DNA from: a virus
Direction: 5' to 3' (one strand)
IMG/VR virus record: IMGVR_UViG_3300028392_000153
Location: 1-36,874 of that record
DNA length: 36,874 nt
Within the stretch, counting starts at the first letter, position 1. Every line of letters starts with the position of its first letter. Below are positions 9,542-15,917 of the stretch, in pieces. Both the position numbers and the translations under genes were made by a program. The notes under the pieces are model-generated. The model was given only the letters and a program-made list of their open reading frames with translations, did no database searches and had not been told where the DNA came from.

Positions 9542-9783
9542 TGGATACATTTAAAAATGTAATGATGAGAATCGTTGCGGTAATCGCAGCTGAATCTCTT
9601 GGTGTCATCGGTGCTGGTTCTCTAGTCGGTATCGAAGTATGGCAAGCAGCCGTACTAGCTGGTGCACTAGGTGCAGCCACAGTAATCGAAGCGTTAGCTC
9701 GCTTCTTTCTTGCTGATGGAAAGCTAGATGCAGATGAAATCAACGCTGCCTTTGCTAAAGTAGACTCAAAGAAGGCGGACTAA
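9541..9783 (+). CDS. Holin-like membrane protein
   Basis: 80 residues. Two hydrophobic, glycine/alanine-rich helices are visible (about residues 8-30, MRIVAVIAAESLGVIGAGSL, and 33-56, AAVLAGALGAATVIEALARF), followed by an acidic helix DGKLDADEINAAFAKVD. Two membrane helices plus a charged tail directly before the endolysin is the classical holin arrangement. Translation is coupled to the upstream gene (TAATG) and the endolysin starts two bases after its stop. Confidence 0.7.
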   Translation: MDTFKNVMMRIVAVIAAESLGVIGAGSLVGIEVWQAAVLAGALGAATVIEALARFFLADGKLDADEINAAFAKVDSKKAD

Positions 9784-9784
9784 T

Positions 9785-10294
9785 ATGGGTCAGCGTAATG
9801 ACTTTATTAAGGTGGCACGTGAGGAAGTCGGTGTCATTGAAGGACCTAAAGATAACGAGACTAAGTACGGTGCTTTCACTAATGCTAACTTCCTACCTTG
9901 GTGTGGCTCGTTCGTAATGTGGTGTGCAAATGAAGTGGGACTTAAGATTCCTAATGTGGTTGGCACGTTGGCGGGAGCTCAAGCGTTCATTAAAAAGAAT
10001 GCTTGGGAAAAAGTAGATGAAGCAACTCCTCTTCCTGGGGATATTGTTTTCTTTGACTTTCCCAATGATGGCATTGACCGCATTAGTCATGTTGGAATCG
10101 TGGTCCGAGATAACGGTGACGGAACAGTCATCTGTATCGAAGGCAACACAAGCCCAGATAAGAAGGGCGACCAGCGCAACGGAGGAGAAGTCTGCCTCAA
10201 GAAGCGTGCTTACAAAGTAAAGAACGGCCCAGCTCTCAAGAAGTCACTACCTGTGTACGTCGTGGGATTTGGTAAACCTGTCTTTAAATCCTAA
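9785..10294 (+). CDS. CHAP-domain endolysin
   Basis: 169 residues, essentially one CHAP (NlpC/P60-like) cysteine hydrolase domain that cuts peptide bonds in peptidoglycan. The catalytic Cys40 is in FLPWCGSFVMWC, the His102 in DRISHVGIVV, and the third position is probably Glu119 or Asn121 in CIEGNTS. The preceding GDIVFFDF stretch is typical of CHAP. There is no signal peptide and no separate cell-wall-binding domain, so export depends on the holin(s). Short length is usual for a single-domain amidase/endopeptidase. It lies between two membrane-protein genes. Confidence 0.88.
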   Translation: MGQRNDFIKVAREEVGVIEGPKDNETKYGAFTNANFLPWCGSFVMWCANEVGLKIPNVVGTLAGAQAFIKKNAWEKVDEATPLPGDIVFFDFPNDGIDRISHVGIVVRDNGDGTVICIEGNTSPDKKGDQRNGGEVCLKKRAYKVKNGPALKKSLPVYVVGFGKPVFKS

Positions 10295-10302
10295 GGAGAT
10301 AC

Positions 10303-10497
10303 ATGAATACCGAAAAAATCGCAGCAATTGTAACAACCTATGCACGTGCAGCAGTACCTACAGTGGTAGCTCTATATGCATCAGGAACTACAGACCCTAA
10401 AGCTTTGGTTTATGCTTTCCTATCAGCGTTCATCGCGCCAATTTGGAAGGCTCTCGACCCTAAGGCCAAGGAATTTGGCATCGGAAGCAAGAAGTAA
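10303..10497 (+). CDS. Small membrane protein, holin family of actinophages
   Basis: 64 residues. Two hydrophobic segments (TYARAAVPTVVALYASG and ALVYAFLSAFIAPIWKAL) are followed by LDPKAKEFGIGSKK. The 'TDPKAL...A.l...i.P..KaLDPK...FGi' pattern recurs in actinobacteriophage lysis cassettes. An ideal AAGGAG site lies six bases before ATG. It is the last gene before a terminator, so probably the final lysis gene; holin or pinholin role inferred. Confidence 0.75.
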   Translation: MNTEKIAAIVTTYARAAVPTVVALYASGTTDPKALVYAFLSAFIAPIWKALDPKAKEFGIGSKK

Positions 10498-10539
10498 ACC
10501 ACCTCATATAGGCCCTTAGCTGGGCCATAGAGACAAGAA

Positions 10540-10588
10540 GACCCCCAACCCTAGCATCACTGCTATGGAAGGGGGTCCTTTTGTGTTT
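10540..10588 (+). terminator. Rho-independent terminator after the lysis cassette
   Basis: GACCCCC (10540-10546) pairs with GGGGGTC (10571-10577). An inner stem TAGCA/TGCTA (10552-10556, 10561-10565) makes a compound hairpin. The T-rich run CCTTTTGTGTTTT follows. A smaller GGCCC/GGGCC hairpin lies just upstream (10511-10526). It ends the plus-strand late transcript; the weaker T-run on the other strand could also stop the opposing gene. Confidence 0.8.
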
Positions 10589-10676
10589 TCAGCGATAGGA
10601 ATCGTACGCCTTCTACAGAGATATATTCGCCTCACCGTTCAGCCGACCACAGGCTTATATTCCAGGCAAATATTAT

Positions 10677-10826
10677 TTAATTTTCGTCAGCGTCAATGTC
10701 TTCAAGCAGGTCAACGAATACTTCGAAGTCCCTGTGTCGTCGGTAGTGGTTGTATCGTTCAACTGCTTCGTACACGATGTCACGAATTGCTAGCGCAGCT
10801 AGCGAGCCTACAATTACTTCAGTCAT
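10677..10826 (-). CDS. Lone 49-residue hypothetical protein
   Basis: Reads MTEVIVGSLAALAIRDIVYE and ends LLEDIDADEN. An AGGGGATAAA ribosome site lies directly upstream of the ATG on the minus strand. The N-terminal third is a possible amphipathic or membrane helix, followed by a basic segment (RYNHYRRHRD) and an acidic tail. It is the only minus-strand gene between two plus-strand modules. AT-rich TATAAT-like sequences upstream may be its promoter. Coding character is plausible but the gene is short. Confidence 0.6.
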   Translation of the reverse strand: MTEVIVGSLAALAIRDIVYEAVERYNHYRRHRDFEVFVDLLEDIDADEN

Positions 10827-10864
10827 TTTATCCCCTATTATAATATATATATTATAATATATAT

Positions 10865-10884
10865 AAGACCCCTTTGGGGTCTTT
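10865..10884. terminator. Bidirectional hairpin in AT-rich spacer
   Basis: AAGACCCC-TTT-GGGGTCTT is a perfect eight-base stem with a three-base loop, flanked on both sides by AT-rich sequence. It could terminate in either direction and insulates the replication promoter at 10963 from the minus-strand gene. Confidence 0.6.
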
Positions 10885-10962
10885 ATAATATATTATTATT
10901 TAATTATACAGATGAACCTGACCCGTGCAGGTAGGCTGCTTACCTACATAGACCCTGACCCA

Positions 10963-10971
10963 TGCTATACT
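10963..10971 (+). promoter_or_regulatory. Extended -10 promoter for the replication module (nearly leaderless)
   Basis: TGCTATACT is an extended -10 element. No TTGACA-like -35 box is seen. Instead GTAGG/CCTAC (10931-10947) forms an inverted repeat and CCTGACCC occurs twice (10917, 10953) at the place an activator or repressor might bind. Transcription would start about 10977-10979, within a few bases of the ATG at 10981, so the message would be leaderless or nearly so. The core matches that of the amidoligase promoter at 21430-21458 (ATGCTATACTACACC in both). Confidence 0.65.
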
Positions 10972-10980
10972 ACACCCACG

Positions 10981-11169
10981 ATGATACAACTTGGAGAATA
11001 TAAACTACCTGAGCATGTTTCATACTCAGCATTCTCGACTTATGTCGACTGTGGTTATCAGTACTACCTTGGTAGATTGATGATGATACCAGAGGAACCA
11101 TCTGTTTGGTCGGTAGGTGGTTCAGCATTCCACCGAGCAACCGAACTATGGGACTTGGAGAATGCATGA
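10981..11169 (+). CDS. PD-(D/E)XK Fe-S nuclease (Cas4/RecB-like), N-terminal half
   Basis: 62 residues from ATG 10981 (MIQLGEYKLPEHVSYSAFST); the upstream in-frame ATG at 10912 lies before the promoter and is discounted. It carries the helix with the first cluster cysteine (YVDCGYQYYLGR) and the nuclease motif GGSAFHRATE. These are the N-terminal hallmarks of RecB/Cas4-type exonucleases, but the D-x-K motif and three other cysteines are in the next ORF in the -1 frame. The stop TGA overlaps that ORF's ATG (ATGA). Either two chains assemble into one nuclease, a -1 frameshift joins them, or the sequence carries one indel. Confidence 0.75.
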   Translation: MIQLGEYKLPEHVSYSAFSTYVDCGYQYYLGRLMMIPEEPSVWSVGGSAFHRATELWDLENA

Positions 11170-11771
11170 TACAGGAACTATGGGCTAGAGCATGGGCCGA
11201 TGAGCTTGGTACAACTGACCTAACCAACGCACGTGTTGGTGGCAGGGCTACTAAAGCTAACCCCAATAAAGAGAACGAAGCTTTTTGGCACGAAGCTGGT
11301 CCTCGTTGGGTACAAGCCTACATTGAATGGCGACAAGCCAATACCGATTGGAAGATATGGAAGACACCGCAAGGTGTTCCAGCTATCGAACTCGAAATGA
11401 TTCCCGAGTTTGCTGGTGTACCAGTCAAGATGATTCTTGATAGGGTGTTTGAGGTTAATGGTGACTTAGTCATCGTAGACTTGAAGACATCACAGGCTAC
11501 GCCTTCCAATACACTACAGCTTGGTTTCTATAAGATTGGTTTGATGAAAACCTTTGGTATAGATATCAAGTGGGGAACATACTTCATGTCACGCCAACAC
11601 GGCGTGTCACCGTTGGTTAACCTTGAACAGTACACAGAGGAGAAGTTGGAGTATTTAGTATCAGGGTTTGACAAAGCACGTAAGGCAGGTATCTTCTTGC
11701 CGAACACAAACAATTGCCAATACAAGTGTGGACTGACCGCACATTGTCAGTTCTCAACTAAGATAGGATAA
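11166..11771 (+). CDS. PD-(D/E)XK Fe-S nuclease (Cas4/RecB-like), C-terminal half
   Basis: 201 residues from ATG 11166 (MIQELWARAWADELG). It holds the catalytic core: PVKMILDRVFEVNGDLVIVD followed by LKTSQ, giving the D...D-x-K signature, then a Q-rich helix (NTLQLGFYKIGLMK). The C-terminus NNCQYKCGLTAHC has the C-x3-C-x5-C spacing that, with one N-terminal Cys, binds a 4Fe-4S cluster in Cas4/AddB-type nucleases. The first cysteine and the GxxFHxxxE motif are encoded by the preceding overlapping ORF. Role: DNA end processing in replication or recombination. Alone it lacks part of the fold. Confidence 0.8.
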   Translation: MIQELWARAWADELGTTDLTNARVGGRATKANPNKENEAFWHEAGPRWVQAYIEWRQANTDWKIWKTPQGVPAIELEMIPEFAGVPVKMILDRVFEVNGDLVIVDLKTSQATPSNTLQLGFYKIGLMKTFGIDIKWGTYFMSRQHGVSPLVNLEQYTEEKLEYLVSGFDKARKAGIFLPNTNNCQYKCGLTAHCQFSTKIG

Positions 11772-11774
11772 CAG

Positions 11775-12194
11775 ATGAACGAAGACTGGAAACTACAAGT
11801 CTCCTATAAGACACCAGCAGGGGATATGATTAACGTGCGTGCCAATACGGCCGACGAACTAAGCGTATTGCTTGAAGGTGTTGGAGATTACTCAACACAG
11901 GTTGCATCAGTACAGCGATTGATTGTTGGTGCATACAACGCGGCCCCTTTGGGGACCACTGGTTCAACAGCAGGCACAACGCCATCGCAATTCTCCGCTC
12001 CAATCCAGCAGGCAGCAGCATCCGTTGGAGCTCCACCATCCGCGGTAACGCCAGCGGGGACAGCAAGTCCGACGTGCATTCACGGGGCACGAATCTTCCG
12101 ACAGGGAGTGAGCAAGACAAGTGGGAAGCCTTACGCTTTCTGGGCATGTCCAACACCACAGGGCACGCCTGACCAATGCAAGCCAGTTAACTAA
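11775..12194 (+). CDS. Zinc-finger DNA-binding protein, possible ssDNA-binding role
   Basis: 139 residues. The N-terminal part is a small alpha/beta domain (WKLQVSYKTPAGDMINVRAN). It is joined by an Ala/Pro/Thr-rich linker (about 55-98) to a C-terminal knuckle CIHGARIFRQGVSKTSGKPY ending FWACPTPQGTPDQC. The C-x-H...C...C pattern looks like the GRF-type or topoisomerase-like zinc finger seen in actinophage replication modules. Position between nuclease and ATPase suggests binding to single-stranded or recombination DNA. Starts four bases after the nuclease stop. Confidence 0.6.
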   Translation: MNEDWKLQVSYKTPAGDMINVRANTADELSVLLEGVGDYSTQVASVQRLIVGAYNAAPLGTTGSTAGTTPSQFSAPIQQAAASVGAPPSAVTPAGTASPTCIHGARIFRQGVSKTSGKPYAFWACPTPQGTPDQCKPVN

Positions 12195-12205
12195 GATATG
12201 ATTGG

Positions 12206-12242
12206 ACGTAGCCATCCTTACACACCGCAATGGTGGCTACGT
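12206..12242 (+). repeat. Inverted repeat in leader of the helicase-like gene
   Basis: ACGTAGCCA (12206-12214) pairs with TGGCTACGT (12234-12242), extendable by one G-U and one G-C pair, around a 15-base loop. It lies 26 bases before the ATPase ATG, in the only sizeable spacer of the replication operon. It may be an operator or an RNA hairpin controlling translation; there is no T-tract, so it is not a terminator. Confidence 0.6.
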
Positions 12243-12268
12243 TCTATCCTTACGGAAGGGAATGAACA

Positions 12269-13051
12269 ATGCGTACACTTGTCAGAAGCGTTGGCCGTGC
12301 CAGTATCGGTGGAGAACCGCTCCCTAGTTGTTTCAAAGCGTTCGAATCCAATAAGATTATCATACGGCGCTCTGAAGTTTCGATGTTTGCAGCAGCACCA
12401 GGAGTGGGCAAGTCAACCCTGGCATTAGCATTAGCTTTGAAGATGAGAGTGCCAACACTTTATATCTCAGCAGATACTAACGCACACACTATGGCTATGC
12501 GATTAGCCTCAATGATTTCAGGTAAGTCACAAGGTGATGTAGAGTCACTCATGAATACTGACCATGGTTGGACTAAGGCCACACTTGCCCGAGGCGCACA
12601 CATTGTATGGTCATTTGAATCAGCACCATCATTGCAAGACATTGATGAAGAAGTACAAGCATTTGAAGAACTATGGGGTTGTCCTCCAGTTCTTATTGTA
12701 GTAGATAACCTAATGGACGTAGCCACCGATGGTGGTGAAGAATTCGCATCTATGCGTGCGATTATGAAGGAGTTGAAATACCTTGCTAGAGCGACCAATG
12801 CAGCAGTTGTTGTCTTACATCACACATCGGAGGCTATCCAAGGCTCTCCGTGCCAACCTAGAAGTGCTATCCAAGGAAAGGTTGCACAACTTCCCGCACT
12901 CATCTGTACGCTTGGAGTTGTCGGGACAAGTATGGGAGTTGCGCCTGTCAAGAACAGATATGGTCGTGCCGATGCAGGCGGAGGACTAATGACTTGGGTT
13001 GCATTCAACCCTGAGTATATGTTCATCGATGATATTCCAGAGAACGCATGA
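12269..13051 (+). CDS. RecA/DnaB-like ATPase (replicative helicase or RepA-like)
   Basis: 260 residues. Walker A APGVGKST (about 43-50), a LYISADT strand, Walker B VLIVVDN (141-147) and a VVLHHTSE sensor-like motif (181-188) define a RecA-fold ATPase of the DnaB/RepA class. It lacks a DnaB N-terminal domain and is shorter than typical DnaB (about 450). It is therefore probably a single-domain hexameric helicase or loader, like the RepA-type ATPases of plasmids and phages. GGAAGGG lies eight bases upstream of ATG. It precedes the resolvase and primase genes. Confidence 0.8.
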   Translation: MRTLVRSVGRASIGGEPLPSCFKAFESNKIIIRRSEVSMFAAAPGVGKSTLALALALKMRVPTLYISADTNAHTMAMRLASMISGKSQGDVESLMNTDHGWTKATLARGAHIVWSFESAPSLQDIDEEVQAFEELWGCPPVLIVVDNLMDVATDGGEEFASMRAIMKELKYLARATNAAVVVLHHTSEAIQGSPCQPRSAIQGKVAQLPALICTLGVVGTSMGVAPVKNRYGRADAGGGLMTWVAFNPEYMFIDDIPENA

Positions 13052-13620
13052 CACAGTTTCCTAATTGGTTTGCTGGTCAACAGTATAACTTCGAGGCCCA
13101 GCTTGCTCACCTTAATGGCAAACCTGACCTTAGGTTCCTACAGATTGGTGCATACACAGGTGATGCAAGTGTTTGGTTATGTGAGAATGTTTTAACACAT
13201 CCAACGTGTGTGCTAATTGATGTTGATACATGGGCTGGTTCAGATGAACGCGAGCATCAGGCTATCGATTTCGAGAGAGTGCTGAAGTATTATGAAGCAC
13301 GCATCACTAAGTATCAAAAGGTTATTAGACTGAAGATGACTAGTGACAAGTACTTCACTGGAGAAATTGCAGGGAAGTTTGACTTCATCTACATTGATGG
13401 AGACCATACATCTGCTCAGGTAGAACGAGATGCATATAGTGCATGGAAGTTATTGAAGGACGGTGGCATACTTGCATTTGATGATTATCTGTGGGGCCAG
13501 GACTTACCACCCGACACTACACCCAAGCCAGCGATTGATAATTTCTTACGCACACATACTGGTGAATACACTCAGCTAGTCGATAGCTATCAAGTTTGGA
13601 TAAAGAAGAATGACAACTAG
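13048..13620 (+). CDS. Class I SAM-dependent methyltransferase
   Basis: 190 residues. Motif I FLQIGAYTGDAS (30-41), the acidic strand end LIDVDTW (56-62), and FDFIYIDGDHTSAQV (111-125) followed by LLKDGGILAFDDY are the pattern of the Methyltransf_24 type class I methyltransferase. Substrate is unknown; members act on sugars, small molecules or proteins, and no DNA-methylase (D/N)PPY motif is seen. Its ATG overlaps the helicase stop (ATGA), so it is translated with the replication genes. Confidence 0.8.
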   Translation: MTQFPNWFAGQQYNFEAQLAHLNGKPDLRFLQIGAYTGDASVWLCENVLTHPTCVLIDVDTWAGSDEREHQAIDFERVLKYYEARITKYQKVIRLKMTSDKYFTGEIAGKFDFIYIDGDHTSAQVERDAYSAWKLLKDGGILAFDDYLWGQDLPPDTTPKPAIDNFLRTHTGEYTQLVDSYQVWIKKNDN

Positions 13621-13981
13621 AAAATCACACAAGGCAAGAGGGGCAACATATGAAACAGACATCACGAAATACTTTAGAGGACTTGGATACGACGCTGAAC
13701 GCCTTGCAAGGAGAGGTAGCAAAGATGAAGGGGATGTTGTTATCCGCAAAGATTTCATTGGAGGAACCATTGGCATCCTTGAATGTAAAGCACCAGGAGC
13801 AGGTAACGCAATCAGCCTTAGTGGATGGACAAAAGAAGCGCAGACAGAAGCGAAAAATTATGCGGATGCAAGAGCGCTCGAACAAGAAGTGGTTCTACCT
13901 GCACTGGTTATCAAGGCAAGAGGTAAGTCGATAGCAGATTCATATTTAGTACTGAGGTTAGGAGATATCTTTGGTGAGTGA
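13610..13981 (+). CDS. Holliday-junction resolvase, Hjc-like (PD-(D/E)XK)
   Basis: 123 residues, the usual length of Hjc-like enzymes. RGATYETDITKYFRGLGYDA (10-29) contains the helix-1 Glu15. ARRGSKDEGDVVI carries Asp42, and GILECKAPG carries the E-x-K pair Glu58/Lys60. Together these make a PD-(D/E)XK site that cuts four-way junctions. Overlaps the methyltransferase by 11 bases and the primase gene downstream. Expected to resolve recombination intermediates before packaging. Confidence 0.82.
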   Translation: MTTRKSHKARGATYETDITKYFRGLGYDAERLARRGSKDEGDVVIRKDFIGGTIGILECKAPGAGNAISLSGWTKEAQTEAKNYADARALEQEVVLPALVIKARGKSIADSYLVLRLGDIFGE

Positions 13982-14339
13982 CTTGCCTTCAATCAAGGCT
14001 GTGCTTGAGCACTACGGTGCAACGCTACGGCGTGACCATGGCCAAGCTAACCTAAGGTGTCCGTTCCATGGTGATAGTCATCAGTCAGGAACAGTTAACC
14101 TAGATAAGAATATCTTTATATGTTTTGCATGTGGAGTACAAGGAAATAGTTTACAAATCGTAGCTATGCAGGAAGGAGTTGACATACGTGAGGCAGCTAG
14201 AATCGCAGAAGGATTTGCTGGGACAAGCAACACGCAAGTACCAGGAAAGCATTTATCAGGCCGAAGATTACCTAGCAAGCAGGGGTATTCCAATAGAGGT
14301 AGCACGGCTGGCTCGATTAGGCGTAGTCGCGGAGCCTGA
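13971..14339 (+). CDS. DNA primase zinc-binding (CHC2) protein
   Basis: 122 residues from TTG 13971; GTG 13974 is equally possible, with AGGAG at 13960-13964 serving either. The zinc ribbon is CPFHGD (Cys30, His33) and CFACG (Cys51, Cys54), with SLQIVAMQEGVDIREAARIA following as in DnaG-type primases. After GFAG (about residue 84) the chain turns Arg/Ser-rich and unlike a primase, while the real continuation is readable in the +1 frame in the next, overlapping ORF. The N-terminal zinc domain recognises template; the catalytic part is separate. Confidence 0.78.
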   Translation: MVSDLPSIKAVLEHYGATLRRDHGQANLRCPFHGDSHQSGTVNLDKNIFICFACGVQGNSLQIVAMQEGVDIREAARIAEGFAGTSNTQVPGKHLSGRRLPSKQGYSNRGSTAGSIRRSRGA

Positions 14340-14820
14340 GATAGGACATGAAGCATACCTTGGACGCTTAGCTATACCATATGTAACTAAGACTGGTGTA
14401 GTTGATATTAGATTTAGAAGTTTGAACCCAGCAGTTGAGCCCAAGTACATGGGCATGACTGGTAGTGACACTAAGATGTACAACGTACTAGATATTGAAA
14501 GGGCGGGTGATTGGATTGGCGTATGTGAAGGAGAGCTTGATACAATCACGCTCAGTAGATGCGTCGGTATCCCTTGTGTTGGAGTTCCAGGTTCGAACTC
14601 ATGGAAGAAACACTACACAAGATTACTCGCAGATTTTGAAAGAGTATTTGTATTCGCTGATGGCGACCAGCCTGGAAAAGAATTTGCAGCAGGGCTTGCC
14701 CGAGAACTTCCAGTTACTATCGTCTCCATGCCAGACGGCGAAGATGTTAATTCTATCTACGTCAAGTTCGGTGCAGACTATATCCGAGAGAAAGCAGGGC
14801 TAACTAATGAAGCCGATTAA
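14188..14820 (+). CDS. DNA primase catalytic (TOPRIM) protein
   Basis: About 210 residues. I prefer GTG 14188, because GGAAGGAG (14171-14178) lies nine bases upstream; TTG 14179 abuts that site. The core has an RNA-polymerase-basal-like strand set (YLGRLAIPYVTKTGVVDIRF), then TOPRIM motifs VCEGELD (catalytic Glu) and VFVFADGDQPGKEFA (D-x-D). It should make RNA primers together with the zinc protein encoded by the overlapping upstream ORF (about 150 bases shared, +1 frame). The reading frame continues the homology lost there, so a frameshift product is also possible. Confidence 0.82.
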   Translation: MRQLESQKDLLGQATRKYQESIYQAEDYLASRGIPIEVARLARLGVVAEPEIGHEAYLGRLAIPYVTKTGVVDIRFRSLNPAVEPKYMGMTGSDTKMYNVLDIERAGDWIGVCEGELDTITLSRCVGIPCVGVPGSNSWKKHYTRLLADFERVFVFADGDQPGKEFAAGLARELPVTIVSMPDGEDVNSIYVKFGADYIREKAGLTNEAD

Positions 14821-15142
14821 ACCATGCCCCGAATGTGGCGAGCAGTTTGATAATGTGTTTGATGCAACAGACCATCTGCTTGAGGAAGATGAAGAGTTCG
14901 ACCCAGCACTTATCCTACCTAATGGCTATCGCCTGATGATTGGTTCATTGTTGCGTTGCTTCTATCGTTATGCTGATGAACCCGAGAAAATTAAAAATGT
15001 AGCACAAGATACGTACATGACTCTCTTTACTGTTGAGATGGAACCATCGACAGTTGTTGAAGTCATCGAAGATATGATTGTAGGTTCCAGCATGGCGGAA
15101 ATAGATGATGAACTTAAACAGTTACTCGAAGGTGGAGAGTGA
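14807..15142 (+). CDS. Hypothetical zinc-finger protein
   Basis: 111 residues. The start MKPIKPCPECGEQFDNVFDA with a later H (DATDHLLEEDEEF) suggests a single C2H-type knuckle. The rest is acidic and helical. It overlaps the primase by 14 bases, so it is expressed with replication genes. It may bind DNA or a replication partner; no family recognised. Confidence 0.65.
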   Translation: MKPIKPCPECGEQFDNVFDATDHLLEEDEEFDPALILPNGYRLMIGSLLRCFYRYADEPEKIKNVAQDTYMTLFTVEMEPSTVVEVIEDMIVGSSMAEIDDELKQLLEGGE

Positions 15143-15148
15143 ATTGAT

Positions 15149-15511
15149 ATGGCAGATTACACAGCACCTGGCGAATCAAGGTTTTACGGTGACGCAAGTA
15201 CGCATGGAGAACCAGCAGTTAGTACTAGAGATTCGGATTTCGCATGCGATGTAGCAGCTACCTTTCAAGAACTAGAAAGCTTATTGCTTACTAAGCATAA
15301 TGATTATGGTCCAACTAACATTTCGCGTAGCCCAGGTGGGCCAGTTAATGGCCTACGTGTGCGCATGTGGGATAAGTTTGCACGTATTAATAACCTAGTA
15401 GATAATGGCAAAGACCCACAGCACGAAAGCCTTGAGGATTCTTTCAAGGACATGGCAAACTACGCAATCATCGGGTTGCTAGTACTGAGAGGTAAGTGGC
15501 CTAATGACTAA
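15149..15511 (+). CDS. DUF1599 (nucleotide modification associated domain 1) protein
   Basis: 120 residues. KHNDYGPTNI, then GLRVRMWDKFARINNLVDNG and ESLEDSFKDMANYAIIGLLV are the signature of DUF1599/Nmad1, an all-alpha MazG-like fold found in phages. Such proteins occur near DNA or nucleotide modification enzymes, and some family annotations propose a nucleotide-pool role. No companion hypermodification genes are visible here. Starts six bases after the zinc-finger gene. Confidence 0.8.
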   Translation: MADYTAPGESRFYGDASTHGEPAVSTRDSDFACDVAATFQELESLLLTKHNDYGPTNISRSPGGPVNGLRVRMWDKFARINNLVDNGKDPQHESLEDSFKDMANYAIIGLLVLRGKWPND

Positions 15512-15917
15512 TAAGTCATCGTTTGATTTGGACTTCGGCTATGGCCGTAAGGGTGAGAAGCTAGTAGAAGAACTACTTACTGGTGGTAAAACTGTCGAAG
15601 TAAAGCGTGATAGAAAATGGTGGATTACTAACAACCTTTACATTGAGGTTGAGTGTTGGTTCATGAAGTCTAAATCATGGGAGCCGTCAGGCTTATCAGT
15701 TACCGAGGCTGCATACTGGGCGTTCGTATTGGAACAAACGGTTATCATTGTACCAACCCATATCCTTAAGAAAGGTGTACTTGAATTAGGTAGAGAAATC
15801 TCGTGCGAGATACCACCTAACAAGAGCAAGGGCTATCTAATTACAGTAGAAGATTTACTAACCATGAGTCGCAAGTATAAGAATGAGAAAGTTGATGATG
15901 GACTGGAAGCTAATTGA
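15504..15917 (+). CDS. PD-(D/E)XK-like phage nuclease
   Basis: 137 residues. FDLDFGYGRKGEKLVEELLT followed by TVEVKRDRKWWITNNLYIEV is the pattern of a small restriction-endonuclease-fold protein: an N-terminal Glu/Asp helix, D/E then the E-x-K in VEVK. It is common in phage replication modules as an endonuclease or recombination nuclease. Overlaps DUF1599 by eight bases and the sigma-like gene by about 23. Exact substrate unknown. Confidence 0.65.
   Translation: MTNKSSFDLDFGYGRKGEKLVEELLTGGKTVEVKRDRKWWITNNLYIEVECWFMKSKSWEPSGLSVTEAAYWAFVLEQTVIIVPTHILKKGVLELGREISCEIPPNKSKGYLITVEDLLTMSRKYKNEKVDDGLEAN

Noticed and set aside
10580-10676. tRNA-like look on the minus strand (a stretch resembling GGNNCGATTCC)
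   Set aside because: A T-arm with matching stem, an anticodon loop and an acceptor stem cannot be paired, so no tRNA is called.
10565-10843. 92-residue plus-strand ORF
   Set aside because: Starts inside the terminator hairpin, has no ribosome site, and overlaps the better minus-strand gene at 10677-10826.
12198-12428. 76-residue plus-strand ORF
   Set aside because: Overlaps the helicase-like gene in another frame and lacks domain signs; its start is in the leader hairpin.
1591-13625. 16-base identity between the starts of the fibre gene (1591) and the resolvase gene (13610)
   Set aside because: Short, in start codon context; probably chance, no other similarity.
13650-13934. 94-residue plus-strand ORF
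   Set aside because: Lies entirely within the resolvase in another frame; the resolvase has a full PD-(D/E)XK motif set.
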